64,000 nucleotides of DNA from Brugia malayi (lineage: Eukaryota; Nematoda; Chromadorea; Rhabditida; Onchocercidae), in NCBI RefSeq assembly GCF_000002995.4, contig NW_025062479.1, forward strand, positions 6,379,221 through 6,443,220, read 5' to 3'. Below are positions 24,001 through 38,770 of this stretch, in pieces. The notes beneath the pieces are model-generated. The model made no database searches. It was given only the letters and a program-made list of their open reading frames with translations, and was not told the DNA's origin. The number at the start of each line of letters is the position of its first letter. The first letter of the stretch is position 1. The position numbers were made by a program, and so were the translations under genes.

Positions 24001-27000
24001 TCATTTAAAAATTTCAGAAAATCTGGCGATTCTTTCTCCACCTTCGTAAATACCAGCTGTGCATTTTAACGATCTCTTGCTTCCCTCTTAAAACGTAAAC
24101 TTTAGTCCAAAATAACCGCTTGCAATTCTTCTTTTGTTGCAGAATACTATAAGCTATCCGGAAACTCACATGCTCACAAATATTTTCGATTTTTGCAAAG
24201 CGGTCTTCAAAGCAGTTCGCTGCGTCAAGCTTCATTTTTCTTTGATTGAACTGCATCTACCTCGATTAATATTTAAAATAATATGCGCACCGGAGACAAA
24301 AAAAAGATGTTATCGTAGCATCGTAATTTGCAGAACAATTGTTTCCATTAGAGATTATCACTTCCATAGCGTTTATCAAATTAGATAAAAAAAAAAAAAA
24401 AAACAATTCAAGGCAGCTTATTAAAATTTCGAAATTTTCTTCATCGAAATAACTTGATGAAAAAGCTCTCATATCATTTTGTCAAAATAACGGTTGTGTA
24501 AAACGAGGGTGGAATTCAGTGTCTTTGAACTGTCACATAACAAATAAATTGCTTTTGTCAAAAACATTTTATTCAATGATATAAAATGAAAAAAGAATTT
24601 TTTCTTTTGCTATTTCCTCACCCTTCCAGCAGGTACTTTCTGGAGGATTGATGATATATTTCGTAAAAAATATAGCAAAGCAAATACATCACCGCATCTC
24701 TAACAATGCAGATACAGGGGCAAACCATTCAAATGATCCACAACATCAGTCGTCTGTACTGCACCGCTCTTACCAATGGATTGGGTCGTCGCTAAAGCAA
24801 CTAGTAAAAATGGAAAATAAACTCCGCAAAACTAATTCTCAAAAACTGTATCAACAATAAGAAGCAATCTGACCAGACTAGATAAGTCGAAGATGCGGAA
24901 TTTCGTGGCTACAATCATTTGTAGTTAATTACACAAGCTGCAGAAAAACTATGTAGGAGAAATGAGGAAAGAAGTGAAAATTTGGAAAATAGATTAATCA
25001 ATACTGAACTGGGTCAAGTTCAGTTAAATTCAAGTTTCGTTTCTTCAAGAAAACTTGTAATAATTGAATAGAAATTTTTTGAAATGAATAGATTTTTGAA
25101 CAACTCCCGTTATAACTCCTAATTTCGAATCAGAAATTAAGTTGAGAAGCAGAAATTACAAATGGGGCCTAAATCTTATGTTTTTGAGTAACCTATGAAG
25201 TTAGTAAAAGAAATAAATTTCCTTTGATCATTAAAGACAGAATTTTGAATCTATTAAATTAAACAATAGTTATTATGATAATGTTTATGATGACAAGATC
25301 AAAATGAAATTCAAAGAGAAGAATTTTGTGAAGAGAAAAGGATCTTAAATCCTTTAAAGTAGGTAAACAAACAAGAGTTTTTAGTGAAAGGGTAAAGAAA
25401 CATGCGTTCACACAGAATTATTGTTAAGAAAACTAAAGAAATTAAAAGCAAACTTTGAATGAAGTAATTGCAAAGTATATAAAGTATGCGAGTACATGAA
25501 CATAAGGATTCAAGATCAGGACCACCCAGTGAGCAAAAAAACACGACCTGTTGTTCAAATGGAAAAATATGCTGTTAAAAAATGTTGTCGGGAGATTTAT
25601 GAAGGTTTTATACATAGATTTTAATCAGAAAGATATATATATATATAGCAAACAAGTCTGCACTGCCTGAATATTTCAGCAAATGAGGGTCACAAATAAC
25701 AGCGAACCAAGACAAGAAAATGTTCAAGGTCATCAGCAATGTTCACTTTTGAGAACTAGTTTAGTGCTGGAAAGACAACCTGGAATCCTCACCTGAGAAG
25801 TGGTTTGATTTATGAGTGCTGTCATTGCATCAATTTGATTCTGTTTTATTACGTTTTCCTCTCCTAATCCAATTTGTCTTTATCTCGCTAACATTGATAA
25901 CATCGCGTTGTTGCAAACTTAGAACTACTTATTAAATATAGTTTATATTAGGTAAGCCAGATATCTATCGGCTATTAGATTTCCTAAAAGTCTTCGCCTC
26001 AAGGGCAAAAGATCTTCCCAATCACCAAGCTTCCTATCGAAAATCTCTATTATAAATGTAGACTAGTCGAAGTCACCAACTGATCAGTTGGACAAAATTT
26101 CTTTCTAAAATTCTAGCTGAAAAACTGGTTCGAAGTTAATAAATTTACAACATTCAACATTACTATACTAGGACAATGATCTCAATGATGGGCTACTTAA
26201 ATGTTATTTATACTGGAGATGGGAAAAATTCTTGTTAAATTCAATAGTGCAGAGATGATTGGTGTTTTAAAAATATCAAATCATTTCAGCTCCTTCTCAT
26301 AAATTTCAAATTTAAAAACCGTTTTCAATTGTACTACATGCACATTTCTCATCGTCACATTAAAAGAGTCACGAATCGAGATTTCCCTATACACCATCAC
26401 TATTTAAAGTCCCTTCCAGAAATTCTGTTATTTGAACTTACATGCAGGCATTCAATTGGAGCAATCTAAAATTCGATGGGCGTAGCATCCTTCGAACAAT
26501 TACATGTAGTTTCGCCTATATCAATAAACTCAATTATTACAGTGTTATTGCTGATATATGACAAGAACAATATATACAAGATCATCTATTCGAAATGACC
26601 TTATTCAGATGATCTTAACATCACGAATTTGCTAAGCAACTCGCTAATAGAACAAAAACTGCCAGCCTGAAGACATCTATTCGAAATGATCAGTTTGTGC
26701 CAATGTTTCTTTGCAATAGTTATTAACATCATAAAGGAATCAGAAAGGACCATCAGATGAAAAATAGAACAGGACAACTGCATTTTTTATTATTTTTCAC
26801 CATAGTTTTTGCTGTTGTTGGATTTATTTTAAAAAAATATTAAAGGTATACATTTTAAAAAAAGTAGAATGAATAGAAACTTATTTAAGTTATGATTCAC
26901 TGATGCAGTGACCCATGCAATCATTATTCATGCAGACAGTATAAAATAAGATCTCTAAAAACTTTCTTCCCATTTCCTTCTTTTAAAATTTTCACCCCTT

Positions 27001-30000
27001 TAATTTCTATGTAAATTTTATAAGAATTTCCCTTCTTTCACAGTTAATCCATTTCCATTGAATCTAAATGTAAGGATTCCTGACACGATTCTGACGGAAA
27101 ATGATGTCATACAAAAATGATATCGGATAAAAGCTTCTCAGTGTTGGTATTTTCGAACTAAAATTTGAACAAACTTCTCTCATCAAAAATTGAATGATCC
27201 ACATTTACAGCCATATACACGTAATCAACACGCGCACAGAAAGAGAGATAGAAATATTGGCACAGATTAATGGTACCACTACTAAAAAAGTGATGCACGA
27301 ACCTCGAGTCCCACTTCTGACTCATCTCATTACTGAACCTTTGTTATCCCGGCGTTTTATTTTCATGAATGCATGTCTGAATGAGTCGGAATAGAAAACT
27401 TATTGAAATACTAATAAATCCAATGACAATTCCTTTTAAAATGCTTCTCCTCAAAATGGAAACTTTGAGTTTACTATGCGGATGTTAAGAAACAAAACCA
27501 AAGACAATATTAGATAAGTAGGACAATAATTCGCCAGATCAAGTTTTGAATTCAGTTATAGTAATTAAATGATTGGTCAACTAAATCCGAATTTAAAAGT
27601 ACGAGTGAAAATGATAGCGAAACGTGGGAATGCCATACGAGTAGAATGTGTATAATTTTAAGCATGTTTAAGTTTAAGAGTGTGATTTTCAATACAGAAA
27701 TGATACATTTGATGTTTTTCAAACAAGTAACAAAAAGTATACTGGTAGTATACTGCAAAAATGCTACGTTTTTAGATTTATTTTGGAATACACCTCATTC
27801 CAAAACAATCTACTGTAACCGGTTTATCTAGGGAAGTTTAAAAAATGAAAGAATTAGAACTTTGAAGAAAAAATAAAATTCAGAATTTGGGCGCTAGTGC
27901 TTCATCAGTACTCAAATTAAACCATATACTAATATGTTATCATCTTCCATTAACTATCAAATGAGGAGATAATTTTAACATTAACTAAACTTGCAATTTT
28001 AGTTTTATAACAGGTGCTGATATGTCTCTGCTAAAGAACATTTCTATTCGAATGGTTCAAAACTTGCATAAGGGTTAGTTGAATTCGCTAAAACTGATTT
28101 AGAAATTGAATACCTTCAGAAATTCGAAGAAACGATCATAATTTTAAAAGTAAAGAAATTCGGATGACTTTCCTACTTTGAAATACTTTTGAAACCAGAT
28201 GGCTTCTTCAAAATGTTTTTTTTCCAAGAAAACGAAGAAAGCGCTGGCTGAGTTTGAAGAATAAATCTAATGCCGTTGCAAAATTAAGTCCATCACCAAA
28301 ATAAGAAGTGCCATATTTGGATAATAAATTATATTATAACTTCCAGTTTAAACTCAAATCTTGATTTTATCTTGATTTTGTGGGCTGACATTGTCTTTGG
28401 GTATAAACTAACACTAATGTTCTAATTTATTCGTAGACTTAATATGCAAGCTTGCATTCACTACTAAACATATTTATGCTTAGATTCAAGTTCAAGTCAA
28501 CACTGTTTACACTGTAACTTAGGTTAGCTTCCAAACTTACCTACTTGTTCTTTTTTGTAATATAAGATAAATATGTGAACAATAATATCGCATAGCTTTA
28601 TCGATTGCAACTGCAAAAATAATAAATGAAAGAAGGGAAGTTGTCATGCTATTATCATTTATAATTTCACAATTTCAATAGTTTATGAGTTATATAGAAT
28701 AGAATTATAAACTTATAAATTGTGAACTTGAAGAAATTCACAAGCTTACACTTTGCTAAATTCGGCTTTTTAATTTCAAATACCAATCTATCAGCTTACT
28801 TTCTATTTATTTTTACTGGAATATGAACACGGATAAACATAATAATCCAATCATTGCGTTTGCATTATTCTACAAGATTGGAGCAGCATGGAAAAAAGCG
28901 CATCGAAAACAAAAGGGAATTGGAATTTTGCACCATTGAGCTGTTTTCAATAATTTTTGACAAAATTTCTTTTTCAATTCTCGCTGCTAACATGGACTGA
29001 TAATATCACTTCTGTACGCTGTATCTCACTTCGAATTTCAATACGCATATAACATGAAAGGCGAGTTGCTCAACTGGTACTAAAAAAGTGGAATCGACAT
29101 AAGCTAAATCGCTTTTTGAGCCAGTATTCAAAAACAGGGGAGAATCAGAGGAATGGAGTGATGAAAACATTTTAGGCAACAGAAAGTCATATGGTAGCCA
29201 TGTGGTTGGAAAAATATCTTTTTATAACATTTCATCGTGTTACAAATAAATCTTGAAAATAAAAGTGATCAGCCGATATCGACTAACAAGGTAAAGCACT
29301 TAATTCAAATATCAGTCACTTCCAGATCTGAGGTACTTGGCATTTCTCTCAAATCAATGTCAAGAAAAAGTTATCTTTATAAATGGGTGCTCTGATGATT
29401 TTTAAATTGTTTAAAATTAAGACAGCAAAAACAGTAGGCAAAACTGAGAATGTAAAATATTCATATGATAATTCTGCGAATTGTTTACATAATGCATTTA
29501 CTTGGTATGTTGAAGGGGGAAGTATTTGATATGGAAACACTGTTAGTGATAATTGTGGCATTTTTGGACATTAATCACAGAAGTGATCACATATAGATTA
29601 CTCATATATTGAAACTGTGCAATGGATGTGAGCTGTGAACATAAAATGGACATTAGGAGAGGAAGCACAATAAATGTGGTAAACGCATCAGGCAGGCATC
29701 AACATAATCATCAATATCAGCGATCGTTAAGGTCGAGTCATAGGATCGCATCACATCATTTAGTTATCTGTCAGAAGGCGCTTCCTTTGATTTCTTCCCT
29801 CCTTGATAGTAAAACACCTTTTGCGTGCACTATTTCTTTCCGCAATTTCCTTCTTAGCTGCACTATTTCGCGTACTTGTCATCATCAGGCTATTTCCATA
29901 TCGTTCTTATTCGCTACTGGAGGTCATTGAGTATGGCCAATCGGTCAACCAACTAAAAATCTACTTCTTTACTCTGATGCATACTTTAGCACATATCCTC

Positions 30001-33000
30001 GTGAACTCCACAGCTTCTCATCTCTAAAATAAACGTTATAGGCGTATTATTTATCAATCAGCCACATACGAATTATTTGACTCTTGCATTTTGTATTTTC
30101 CGCGGCAGACTAATTCCGCTTTTTCTAATGCTAAACAATTTTTTAATTTTATTGAAATGAATGAATTCAGTTTGCTCTTGTTTCTCTTTGGAGCACAAAT
30201 GAATTAATTTCAAGGAGCTCATTAATACATGTCTAACTTTGCGTATTATTGCATGAGATAGATTAAATTCAAGGACATTCCGATCATAAACGCTATAGAA
30301 ATTACTGACGATAACCTGATTATGTCCAAAAAAAATGAACTGTCAAATGCTTAATCCTTTTTGTATATCACTGCAGTACTATGATCATCGACAATGACAC
30401 AAATAAAGCATTTTGAAATGGTAATAGGATTATGAAGAAATAAGTATTTAACTTAGAAACAACTATGAATTTATGTGAAACAGAACGCCTTATATACGAT
30501 CAGATTTGAAATATCAGTCTAGGTATTTCTTCATATGTTTCATGTTACTTTTCTTTCTTTTCACTGGGAAGGGCCAACAAACTTTCTAACGTTTATTTGT
30601 TCAATTCAGTACCATCTTAAGCTAGAAAATTTTTTTGATTATAGAGGTCAGCTGCTAGAACTCTTCTATTTCTTCTCTAACGGGTTCATCTGACAGACGA
30701 GATGTAATTTTCTGACAACAAAAAGTAGTAGCAGAACCTGATAAAATTAAAATTACTGAAGTCAGTTAGAGTACATGCATATACTAATAGGAAGAAAAAA
30801 GAATTAGCATGGTTAATTAAGCATTAACCATAAGTGCAACTCACATCTTTTTCTTTCAAACCATTATCAATAATATTTATTTTTGGTCCTCATTTATGTA
30901 GTTGTCATTACAGCAGATCACATAAGCCAAAATCTTCAAAAATACTACAGACGATGTTGATCACCAGAATTCCTTTTAAATGTTTATTTTAATGAAAAAA
31001 CTTTAAAATCTAATTAAAGCACTAAATCTAAGTCGCTATTACATTACATTTATAAGTATGCGTTCATATAAATAATAAATGTATGCTTGTAATTAATTAA
31101 CACACTACTTTCTTCATTTTGGAGAATGCATTCTCGTTAATCATACTTATGTCATAAACAGCTTACATTTATAAAATCGAGTTCAAGGTATCGCTATCGA
31201 TTGGAGACAGATCTTGGCACCTCTGAGAAATGAAAGGATACATGATGATGTTTCATTAAATTCATTAGAATTATTTTCTGAAAATGAGATCTCTCAGTGA
31301 AGAATATATATCCAGCATCATAAGAAAGTACGGCGTTTCGGAGCAGTTTCAGTTCTATAGCACGAGATAAGCTGACTCAAAATCAAACATAGTGAATGTT
31401 AAGTCAGTCCAATCATCCATGAAAAGTAGAGTAGCAAAGATGTATAAGTTACACTGCAAAAGGAACTATACATATAAAATGAGAAACTGGCATATAAAAT
31501 CGTGACAGGTGCCTTTTCGTTGATTCTCGTTGCTCGACGACTTCAAGAAACTTTAATATGTTACAGTTGAATAAACTCATCGCTGTCTCAGCTGTTATCC
31601 CCATAAACTTTTACGTTACCACAATCTCCTCTGAAATTCAGAAACAGCAATTCTAGAAAAGAAAGTTGAATTAAAGTTCAGTATTTGAACTTCTTGATGA
31701 AAAGAAAAGGATTTCATTACTATATACCTTAATAATATTATTTGAGCTTCCTCGCTAATCATAATTTCTTATGGTAAAAAGAAACTAAAATTATTAGAGT
31801 TAAACGATTATTCTGTAGACCTTACCTTTAAAGAACTTTTCTTCCCAACTAGAAATGTGCTGCGCCGCCAATTTTATTCAAATAATTTGAGTAAAGTATA
31901 TTTCTATTATGTTGGCCCATCAAAAAGGCTAGAATCTTGATCATTCAACTTTCTGATTGAAATACTCCTGTATTTGTTACAAAAAATAAGAAACATCGAT
32001 ACTAACTGTAAATACATATCATAAAAATCCATTCAAAAAGTTCCTAGATAAAAAAAAAAAATAAAACCAACCGAAAAGAACACCGATAATTGTACAGGAC
32101 ATATATTTTAATCAAAAAAAAAAGCAATTATAGAATAAATCTAGTAGATGAACTTTTTTCAAATAATGATATTAAAAATGTGTTTGGGAATTTTATTATT
32201 CGAACGAAGTGGTGAATTTCGTGTTATATAAAAATAACAGATTATTTAAATATTCAAAAACATTCAAATCTCAGATTTTCTAATGAACAAGAAAATTAAT
32301 TTCACTATAAAAAATGCAAATAATTAAATAAGATTCAACTCAGTAATTTTGAGAAATAAACTTGAATGAACCCTACACGATATAAAAAGTAATCAGCAAA
32401 AAGATGCATCATTAATACACGAGCGACTTTGATATATTACGGTGATTTGTCATTTCCTGGTGTATTTCAGCAAAATAGAATTTTTCAGTGCTGTGGATGA
32501 AGCTAATTGTTAATTCTATGATCAGGAAATTCGCTTGAAAGATTAATGCTATAAACTTACTGCTCCTTTAGTACTTTCTTCACAATGTTACATACCATTT
32601 CGAAGAACGTTGCTCTAGAGATAAACTGCATAATATATTCAGTTAAGTAAATGAATACTTGAACACAAATTCATGGAAAAATGTTTTGCCAAGTTGTAAC
32701 TTGTAACCGGAAATATCAAAACAAAGTGATGAAAGGCAATGAACAAACTGTCAGCTTTGCGAGAATAGATAACAACAGGTGGTTAGTATTTATCGTTAAG
32801 GTTTTAAGTTACATGTGATAAACCATCTGATTATTAATTGAAGTTTTTTTTTTTCGGACGGTTTTTTTTATTTTTCCCAATGACTATCTTAGTTCTGAAC
32901 CCTAGTTATGAAAGTCAATATTTTGCATTACTGTCTTAAATTGAAATGAAACTGGATCGAAAAAAAAGTCATAAAAGTTATTAAATTATCAAAGCAGACT

Positions 33001-35339
33001 AAAGCAAATTATTATAACAAAATATTTTCAGAAAAAAAATCCAGATAAAAGAAATAACGACTTTAAAGAAATTGTTGCGGAAATTCAAATGATATATTTG
33101 AAATATGAGAAATAGAAAGCAAGAAATGCGGAAACAGAAAATTTCACTATAAAAAACAAAGGTATTTGAAGAACTGAGAAACTACCAAAAAATGAAATGG
33201 AGAAAAAGTGAATGCTCGGGTATAATGCAATAAATTAGCTGAGCGTGTATGATCGGAACAAAGAACCATATACAAATCTTTCTGATTAAGGTACATGTAG
33301 AAAAGATGCAACTTTTTTGGATTTTTATATACATATCTATATCTCATATGAAATTAAGAATAATAGTCTATAATTTAGCAATTAAGAAAAGCTTGCGAAA
33401 CTACACGGCGAAAATCACTTGAAACTGAAAAAACGCTCAGTTTGATGCACCGATTTTCAATAATCAGAAGCGTTTCAAAATAAACGTAAGTCTTTTATTT
33501 CAAAACTTTTCGAAACTGGATGTTAGCTCTTGTTGATAAAAAACAAGTGCCTATAAAGAGAAATCCAATACAAAATAATTAGCATAATGGTATTTTATTT
33601 TAGCAAACGATTACAATAAATTCCAACTGGTTTAAAACTTTCATCTTCTCTAGAACAAGATACTTATGTGATTCCCATCAAAAATCCAACAGTTGAACGG
33701 TGCAAGCTAATACTACTTTTGGAATACCAAATTTTTAATTAAAAAAAATCTTAGCCAAATTGGAAAAATTCCCAGCCAGCTATCTATGGAATCCAACCGA
33801 ATATAGTGAGATAACCCTTCCCAAATATTCCAGACAAGCATTTTTAAATCCTAAACCAAAGTTTCTGTTAATTTGATTCACACTGAAATTTTTTACAAAT
33901 TTATAGAATAAATTGATCAGATACTCTAGTAATTGGATAGAACTAACTTTAGTAACTTAAGCAATTTGTCCATATTTTCAAAGTCTTATTTGTACTACTT
34001 CTGCTTTCAAATTGAAACACAAATATATCTGCAAAGCAACAACAACAAAATCTGAATAGAGCCCATTTGACAGGTGGTCATTAATTATCCTGTAAATACA
34101 TAAGATCATAGATATACACAGAAGAAAAATAATTGGAAACAAAAGTCAAGTCATAATTGTTACTTCAACTAAACAAAAAAGTACACAAAATGAGATAGAT
34201 GGAATTGCAATCCACTTCAGTCCAACAACAACAGTACAAATGATGTGACAGACAGAATCAGTTCTTTTGCAACCTATCGTCATGATTTATGCAGTTTCTC
34301 AACCTTGAAATTTATGACGTGTTCGAAAAGTTCATTAGAACATTGCAAAAACCAAGATTTATAGAGAAAAATAACTGGTTCTGCTATATTATACCCTCTA
34401 TTTCAAAGTGAGTCGCAAAAACTATACCATAAACAAGTATATAGAATGTTAGCATCAGATAAAGATTATATCAAAATACTGCAATAACATTTTATTTCTA
34501 TATTTTAATAAATAATAAAACAACATGAAATAAACGCAAATATAATGAAGTCAACATTGACCATTATAATACGTAATACAAAAGAGAACTATAACGAATT
34601 AATAAATGATGATGTTGAAGAGAGTTTCTTTTGTTTTTACGACTGGTTTCATTTATTTTAAGGTTCTAAAATTAACAAAGCAAAAGGCACAGCATCATAA
34701 CCTGAACAGTAACACAGTAAACACTCACAAGGTGTAATTATATTTTGCTATGTTCAGCATTGATTATCCTTTTGAAGAAATTATAATTATGGCAGAAAAA
34801 AGAATTTATTTTTGAGAGAATTATACCTTATCAATGATGTAAAACGTTTTATTTTACCATTCATTTAAATTTATAAGAGCGCTTGTATCACTTCACGTGA
34901 GCAAATACTGATTCAAATTAAATATACTTCAATAAACCAGTGAGCTCAAGTAACTGAGCAATTTTTTAAAATCATTGAAAAAGCACATCTTTCCTATGAC
35001 AATTTGAAATTTAAATAGCAGTTTTATATTTTGAATATATTGAGAACTTTTTTATATGGAAAACAACAAACATTATGAATTCCAAAATAAAACTTTTCCT
35101 TTGGATGAGTGACTGAGAATATCTGAGATTCTAAGTCATCGTTTAAAAGCATATATCTATTTTACAAAATGATTTTTATCATTTTCCAATGGTTTTTTTT
35201 TTCAATATCGTCGTGAAAATTATTCTTATTTTAACATTATATCAGTTACTCATGTGGAAGTGAACGTTCGAATAGAAGATCCTTACAACTCTTAAACACA
35301 AAAAAAAAAAAAACAATAATGCCTGATCAATACCTTCAC
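21009..35339. other. Gene-poor region, no supported gene
   Basis: I found no convincing coding exon, RNA gene or recognisable element on either strand here. Open frames are short, AT-biased and lack splice context. Poly-A and poly-T runs and short (TA)n runs occur throughout, for example near 25637-25648. The stretch 29622-29760 has a somewhat less AT-rich plus-strand frame rich in His, Arg and Ser, but no splice sites I can defend. The part next to 21009 should contain the promoter of the minus-strand Prickle gene. Confidence 0.5.
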
Positions 35340-37330
35340 TGTTGATTTGTAATCATCCGTTGTAAGTTGATCCTTTATCCTTGACAAGGATTGTAACTAT
35401 AGCGTTTGTCACTATGTTATAAATTTTATGAACTTAAGAGCTCACAAAGTCTTTATTACTCTTGACCAATTATCAAAAAAATTCGCATCCGTAAGTTTAA
35501 AACTGCTCATTTTAATTCCCCTTGTGATCGTTGCAAGAAGAATTTCACTTTTTTCTTAATTTCCAAAGCTTCCATCGAAAGTTATATTCTCATTGTGGCC
35601 AGTTGACTCATCTTTTTCCAGCCATGATAGTCCTTTCCACCATATTTCCCAAGTTTTGTTGGAAAAAGTGCTATTACAATATCAACTAAGTGATTATACG
35701 TACTTGGAATGTAATAAAACAACTTTTTTGCCTTCTTATTTCTTCTACACGATTTTGTACGAATTTCCATCGTACTCGAGAATGGTTTTGGATTCAGTGT
35801 AGTGTACACTTAGAGTCACATCATAAAGTTACTGACGCGTTTTGAATTCTAATTGATTTGCTACAAAATGAGCTGCTCATATTCCAATAAGTACAGCTAA
35901 TAATTCCAGGAATAGCAATACCTCTAATTGATGCGATTCGGGATTTAGCAAATATCAAGGACATTTTAATTTCTTAATTATCACGCGTGTATATGGCTGC
36001 AGAATAGGTCACGGTCGATGTATCTATGATGACATGGAGCTGCATTTGCTCTGAACAATGTCTCAAAAATTGTGGTAGTTGTTTTATGTCTGCTGGTCAT
36101 TCATTCATCAGAGATTCCCATGTTTCTTTGTCTTCTTTAATTACAGAATGATTCCAAGCACTATTTTCTCCATAAATTTTGAATGTCTCACACCCGGAAC
36201 GAGGAATCCTATTGGGTCGTACTGAGACGCTATGAATTGTAAAATTGTTCTAAGGTTTTAAGATGACCTGGATAACATCTATTTTGGGATTCAAATTGAA
36301 TCAAGAATTTTCTCAAATCAGTTTGCTTCTGCTCGATCTTTGTTGAGAATAAATTTGTTGAATTCATTGTCATTTGAAAGAAATTCCATTAACGCTTCTT
36401 TGAAGAAAGATTTCATATCTTCATAATTTTTGAATGCTTCTTGGGTTGCTTTATCTGGTGATATAACATTGTTAAGTAGTAGAGATTTTTCTACATTTCC
36501 AATGCAATTTCGCTTCCATGAGTTTTTAGGTGATAGTTGGGAGTGGCAGAAAATAAAAGGGAAGATGATATCACCTCAAATAGAACTCTTTGGATGCAGC
36601 AGCATACCGTGTTGTCTTTGATAACTTGTCTTTAAATATCCTTCAATCAAAGGAATCCAATACAGTTTCGTTCTGGTGGAAATAATTTCAGTTATAAAGA
36701 TGTCTTTTTAGTATCGGCTACGTAGAGTCAAATCAGACCAGGGTTATAATGAGCAAGTAGTATGCAGCGGTAACCTGATGTTAATTTTTCTATGATACTG
36801 GATTGTGTTTGTTCTTGGACTATTTCATTGGCTAATTAAGTATTAATTGATGTTTTCAGTCTTCCAAGACAAAGACCATAGTCATCAATTAGGCTTGCCG
36901 TTGAATCTTTCCAAGGCCGACATACTTGATATCGTTCATTTTGTTTAGTAATAGTTCCTTTAAAATGCTTTAGCGCCATCATTATCATTATTAGATTATT
37001 CCTGAATGCCTATGAGTTCTTCTAGTTCCCAGAATTGATCTATTTCTGAGATCGTATTTACATTCACTGATTTAGTTCTAACAGGCGAGATACAAATGTC
37101 CCTCTGTAAAGCTCCGGAGGCGTTAATTGCATCGTTTTTACTTCTTAAAGTAGGCTATTAAACCTTTCCTTGACCGGTTTGATACTGATGTTAGTAATTA
37201 TGTTACTTATCCGTGACATCAAAATTTTTTTATCGAGAAATCATAGTTCTTTGTTAGGGAAGCTTCCTTGCTTGTGATTTGGAGTTGGTATGGACGAATT
37301 TGTTGAAAGGAGTCTGTCATAACGACTTTC
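35340..37330 (-). mobile_element. Decayed BEL/Pao retrotransposon pol relic
   Basis: Read on the minus strand, this region carries a dead polyprotein typical of BEL/Pao LTR retrotransposons. From high to low coordinates there is a pre-RT segment (ISEIDQFWELEELIGIQE, about 37070-37010), the RT entry region (DDYGLCLGRLKTSIN, about 36890-36840), the RT end (EFLSNDNEFNKFILNKDRAE, then ASQYDPIGFLVP near 36236-36195), the RNase H-like segment (HVIIDTSTVTYSAAIYTRD near 36044-35981; KLFYYIPSTYN near 35725-35680), and downstream polyprotein (FKLTDANFFDNWSRVIKTL near 35500-35440). In-frame stops and frame changes interrupt it throughout, so it cannot be expressed as pol. I did not find a clear integrase, gag or paired terminal repeats. 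The plus-strand open frame at 36430-36621 is a shadow of this relic. Confidence 0.88.
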
Positions 37331-37609
37331 ATTCACTAACAACTACGATACACAAACACTAAGCTATAGCAACAATATACTGGTAATTTCGTAAGAGTTA
37401 AAGGTCTACGAAATGAGGTGAAGAGGAAGAAATAAATTGATAGAAAGTTTAAGTAAAGGATTTAAATAAATCGAATTAAGTGAACGCAAAAGATCAGCCA
37501 ATTTATAAAACTGATCAAGATGAAGAGTTTAAATCCTTACATAGTGACACTGGCTTACAGCAACCACTTAATTACAGTAAATAAAAGCTATTAGATGATC
37601 TTTGCTCTT

Positions 37610-37985
37610 TGTGTGTTGGATTCTAATTATGAGAGTTGTTTATAACAGTGACTGTTAGATTATACAACCTTTACAATATTTCGACATTACAAGTGAATTT
37701 GATTTAGAATAGGGAAGTAATTTTCAACACATGAACATATTCATTGTTAATACTCTAGCAATAAGCTCAGCTACAACTGGAAGATGAGGGTTAGATGAAT
37801 GGTTGCTTATACGAGATAAAATTTTAAACAGTTTTATACTTCCCTAAAAGTTAGTCAGTTAATCTTGTGGATTAACATAATTTTTTTAATCTTATGGAGT
37901 AATACAATTTTTTCGATATATTATTATAATTTCAATATCATAATTTTGTTTCGACATATTATTATAATTCGGTTTTTTTTGGACA
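37610..37985 (+). repeat. Old, diverged copy of the 555-bp repeat
   Basis: The order of recognisable blocks matches the 3' part of the repeat: CGACATTACAAGTGAATTTG beside CAGACATTGCAAGTAAATTTG, then TTAATCTTATGGA, then TTTCGACATATTATTATAATTCGGTTTTT. An internal duplication of the TTCGAYATATTATTATAATT block lies at about 37913-37971. It lies between the BEL/Pao relic and the young copy at 38216. The 5' limit is uncertain. Confidence 0.65.
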
Positions 37986-38215
37986 GATGGCTTCCACTTT
38001 TCGAAATACTCTTTCCATTGCTTTAATAAATTATAAAAGTTGAAAATGAAATGAGAATGATGAATGAATAATAGAATAAAAATGTTAAGAGTGTAAAATC
38101 ATTTCTTTCGATGATATGCAATTCATTGTGATAAAGCACCGAATCCTTGATTTTGGTATTTCGGTTTCTTTTATCAAAGTTTCAGACATACTTCACCTCG
38201 AGCACCAAATAAATT

Positions 38216-38770
38216 TGTCATGAAATAGAGTTTGATTAGTAGAGCCGAATAGGGAATGCTTTGCAGAGAAGGCAATGTTGACCAGTCTTTTATTAAGATA
38301 AAAGATGTCACTGAACGAGGCTATTGAACAGTATTAAAAAATTTAAGGAAGTAAATCTGTAGGGGCGCAGAAAGCGCACTATGTTTGGAGCGGTGCTCGC
38401 CAGTTAACCTATTACCTCCTTTAATCTGTTCATAGAATAGGAACTGTATGATTACTGTAAGTAAACAGCTGTTCCTAATCAGCTGCTCATAGTAGTGAAT
38501 TACAATTCTCAGACATTGCAAGTAAATTTGGTTTAGAACAAAGAAGGTTGGTTGAAGCAAAGAATAGTCAAATCTGAGTTTGGCTTTTAGGCTGGAAGAT
38601 CTTGATAATAAGTAATGCACATATTCTTTGTTAGCAAACTGTGAAACTCCAGACAATGCAGATGATTATTGCATAACGAATTTGATGATTGAAACATAAA
38701 AATACGACGATAATCTTTAATCTTATGGATTCAGTACAAATTCATTTCGACATATTATATTCGGTTTTTC
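38216..38770 (+). repeat. 555-bp dispersed repeat, copy 2
   Basis: This is the near-identical partner of 2249-2803 (two mismatches seen) in the same orientation. Its flanks (AAATAAATT before, CCTACAGT after) differ from those of copy 1 (GTCACTTGC before, TGACTTCGG after), so the shared block is a discrete unit. It sits about 230 bases from a much older relative at 37610-37985 and about 900 bases from the BEL/Pao relic. That position makes an LTR-type origin plausible but does not prove it. Confidence 0.88.

Noticed and set aside
36430..36621. Plus-strand frame of 63 codons
   Set aside because: It is the antisense shadow of the BEL/Pao relic on the minus strand.
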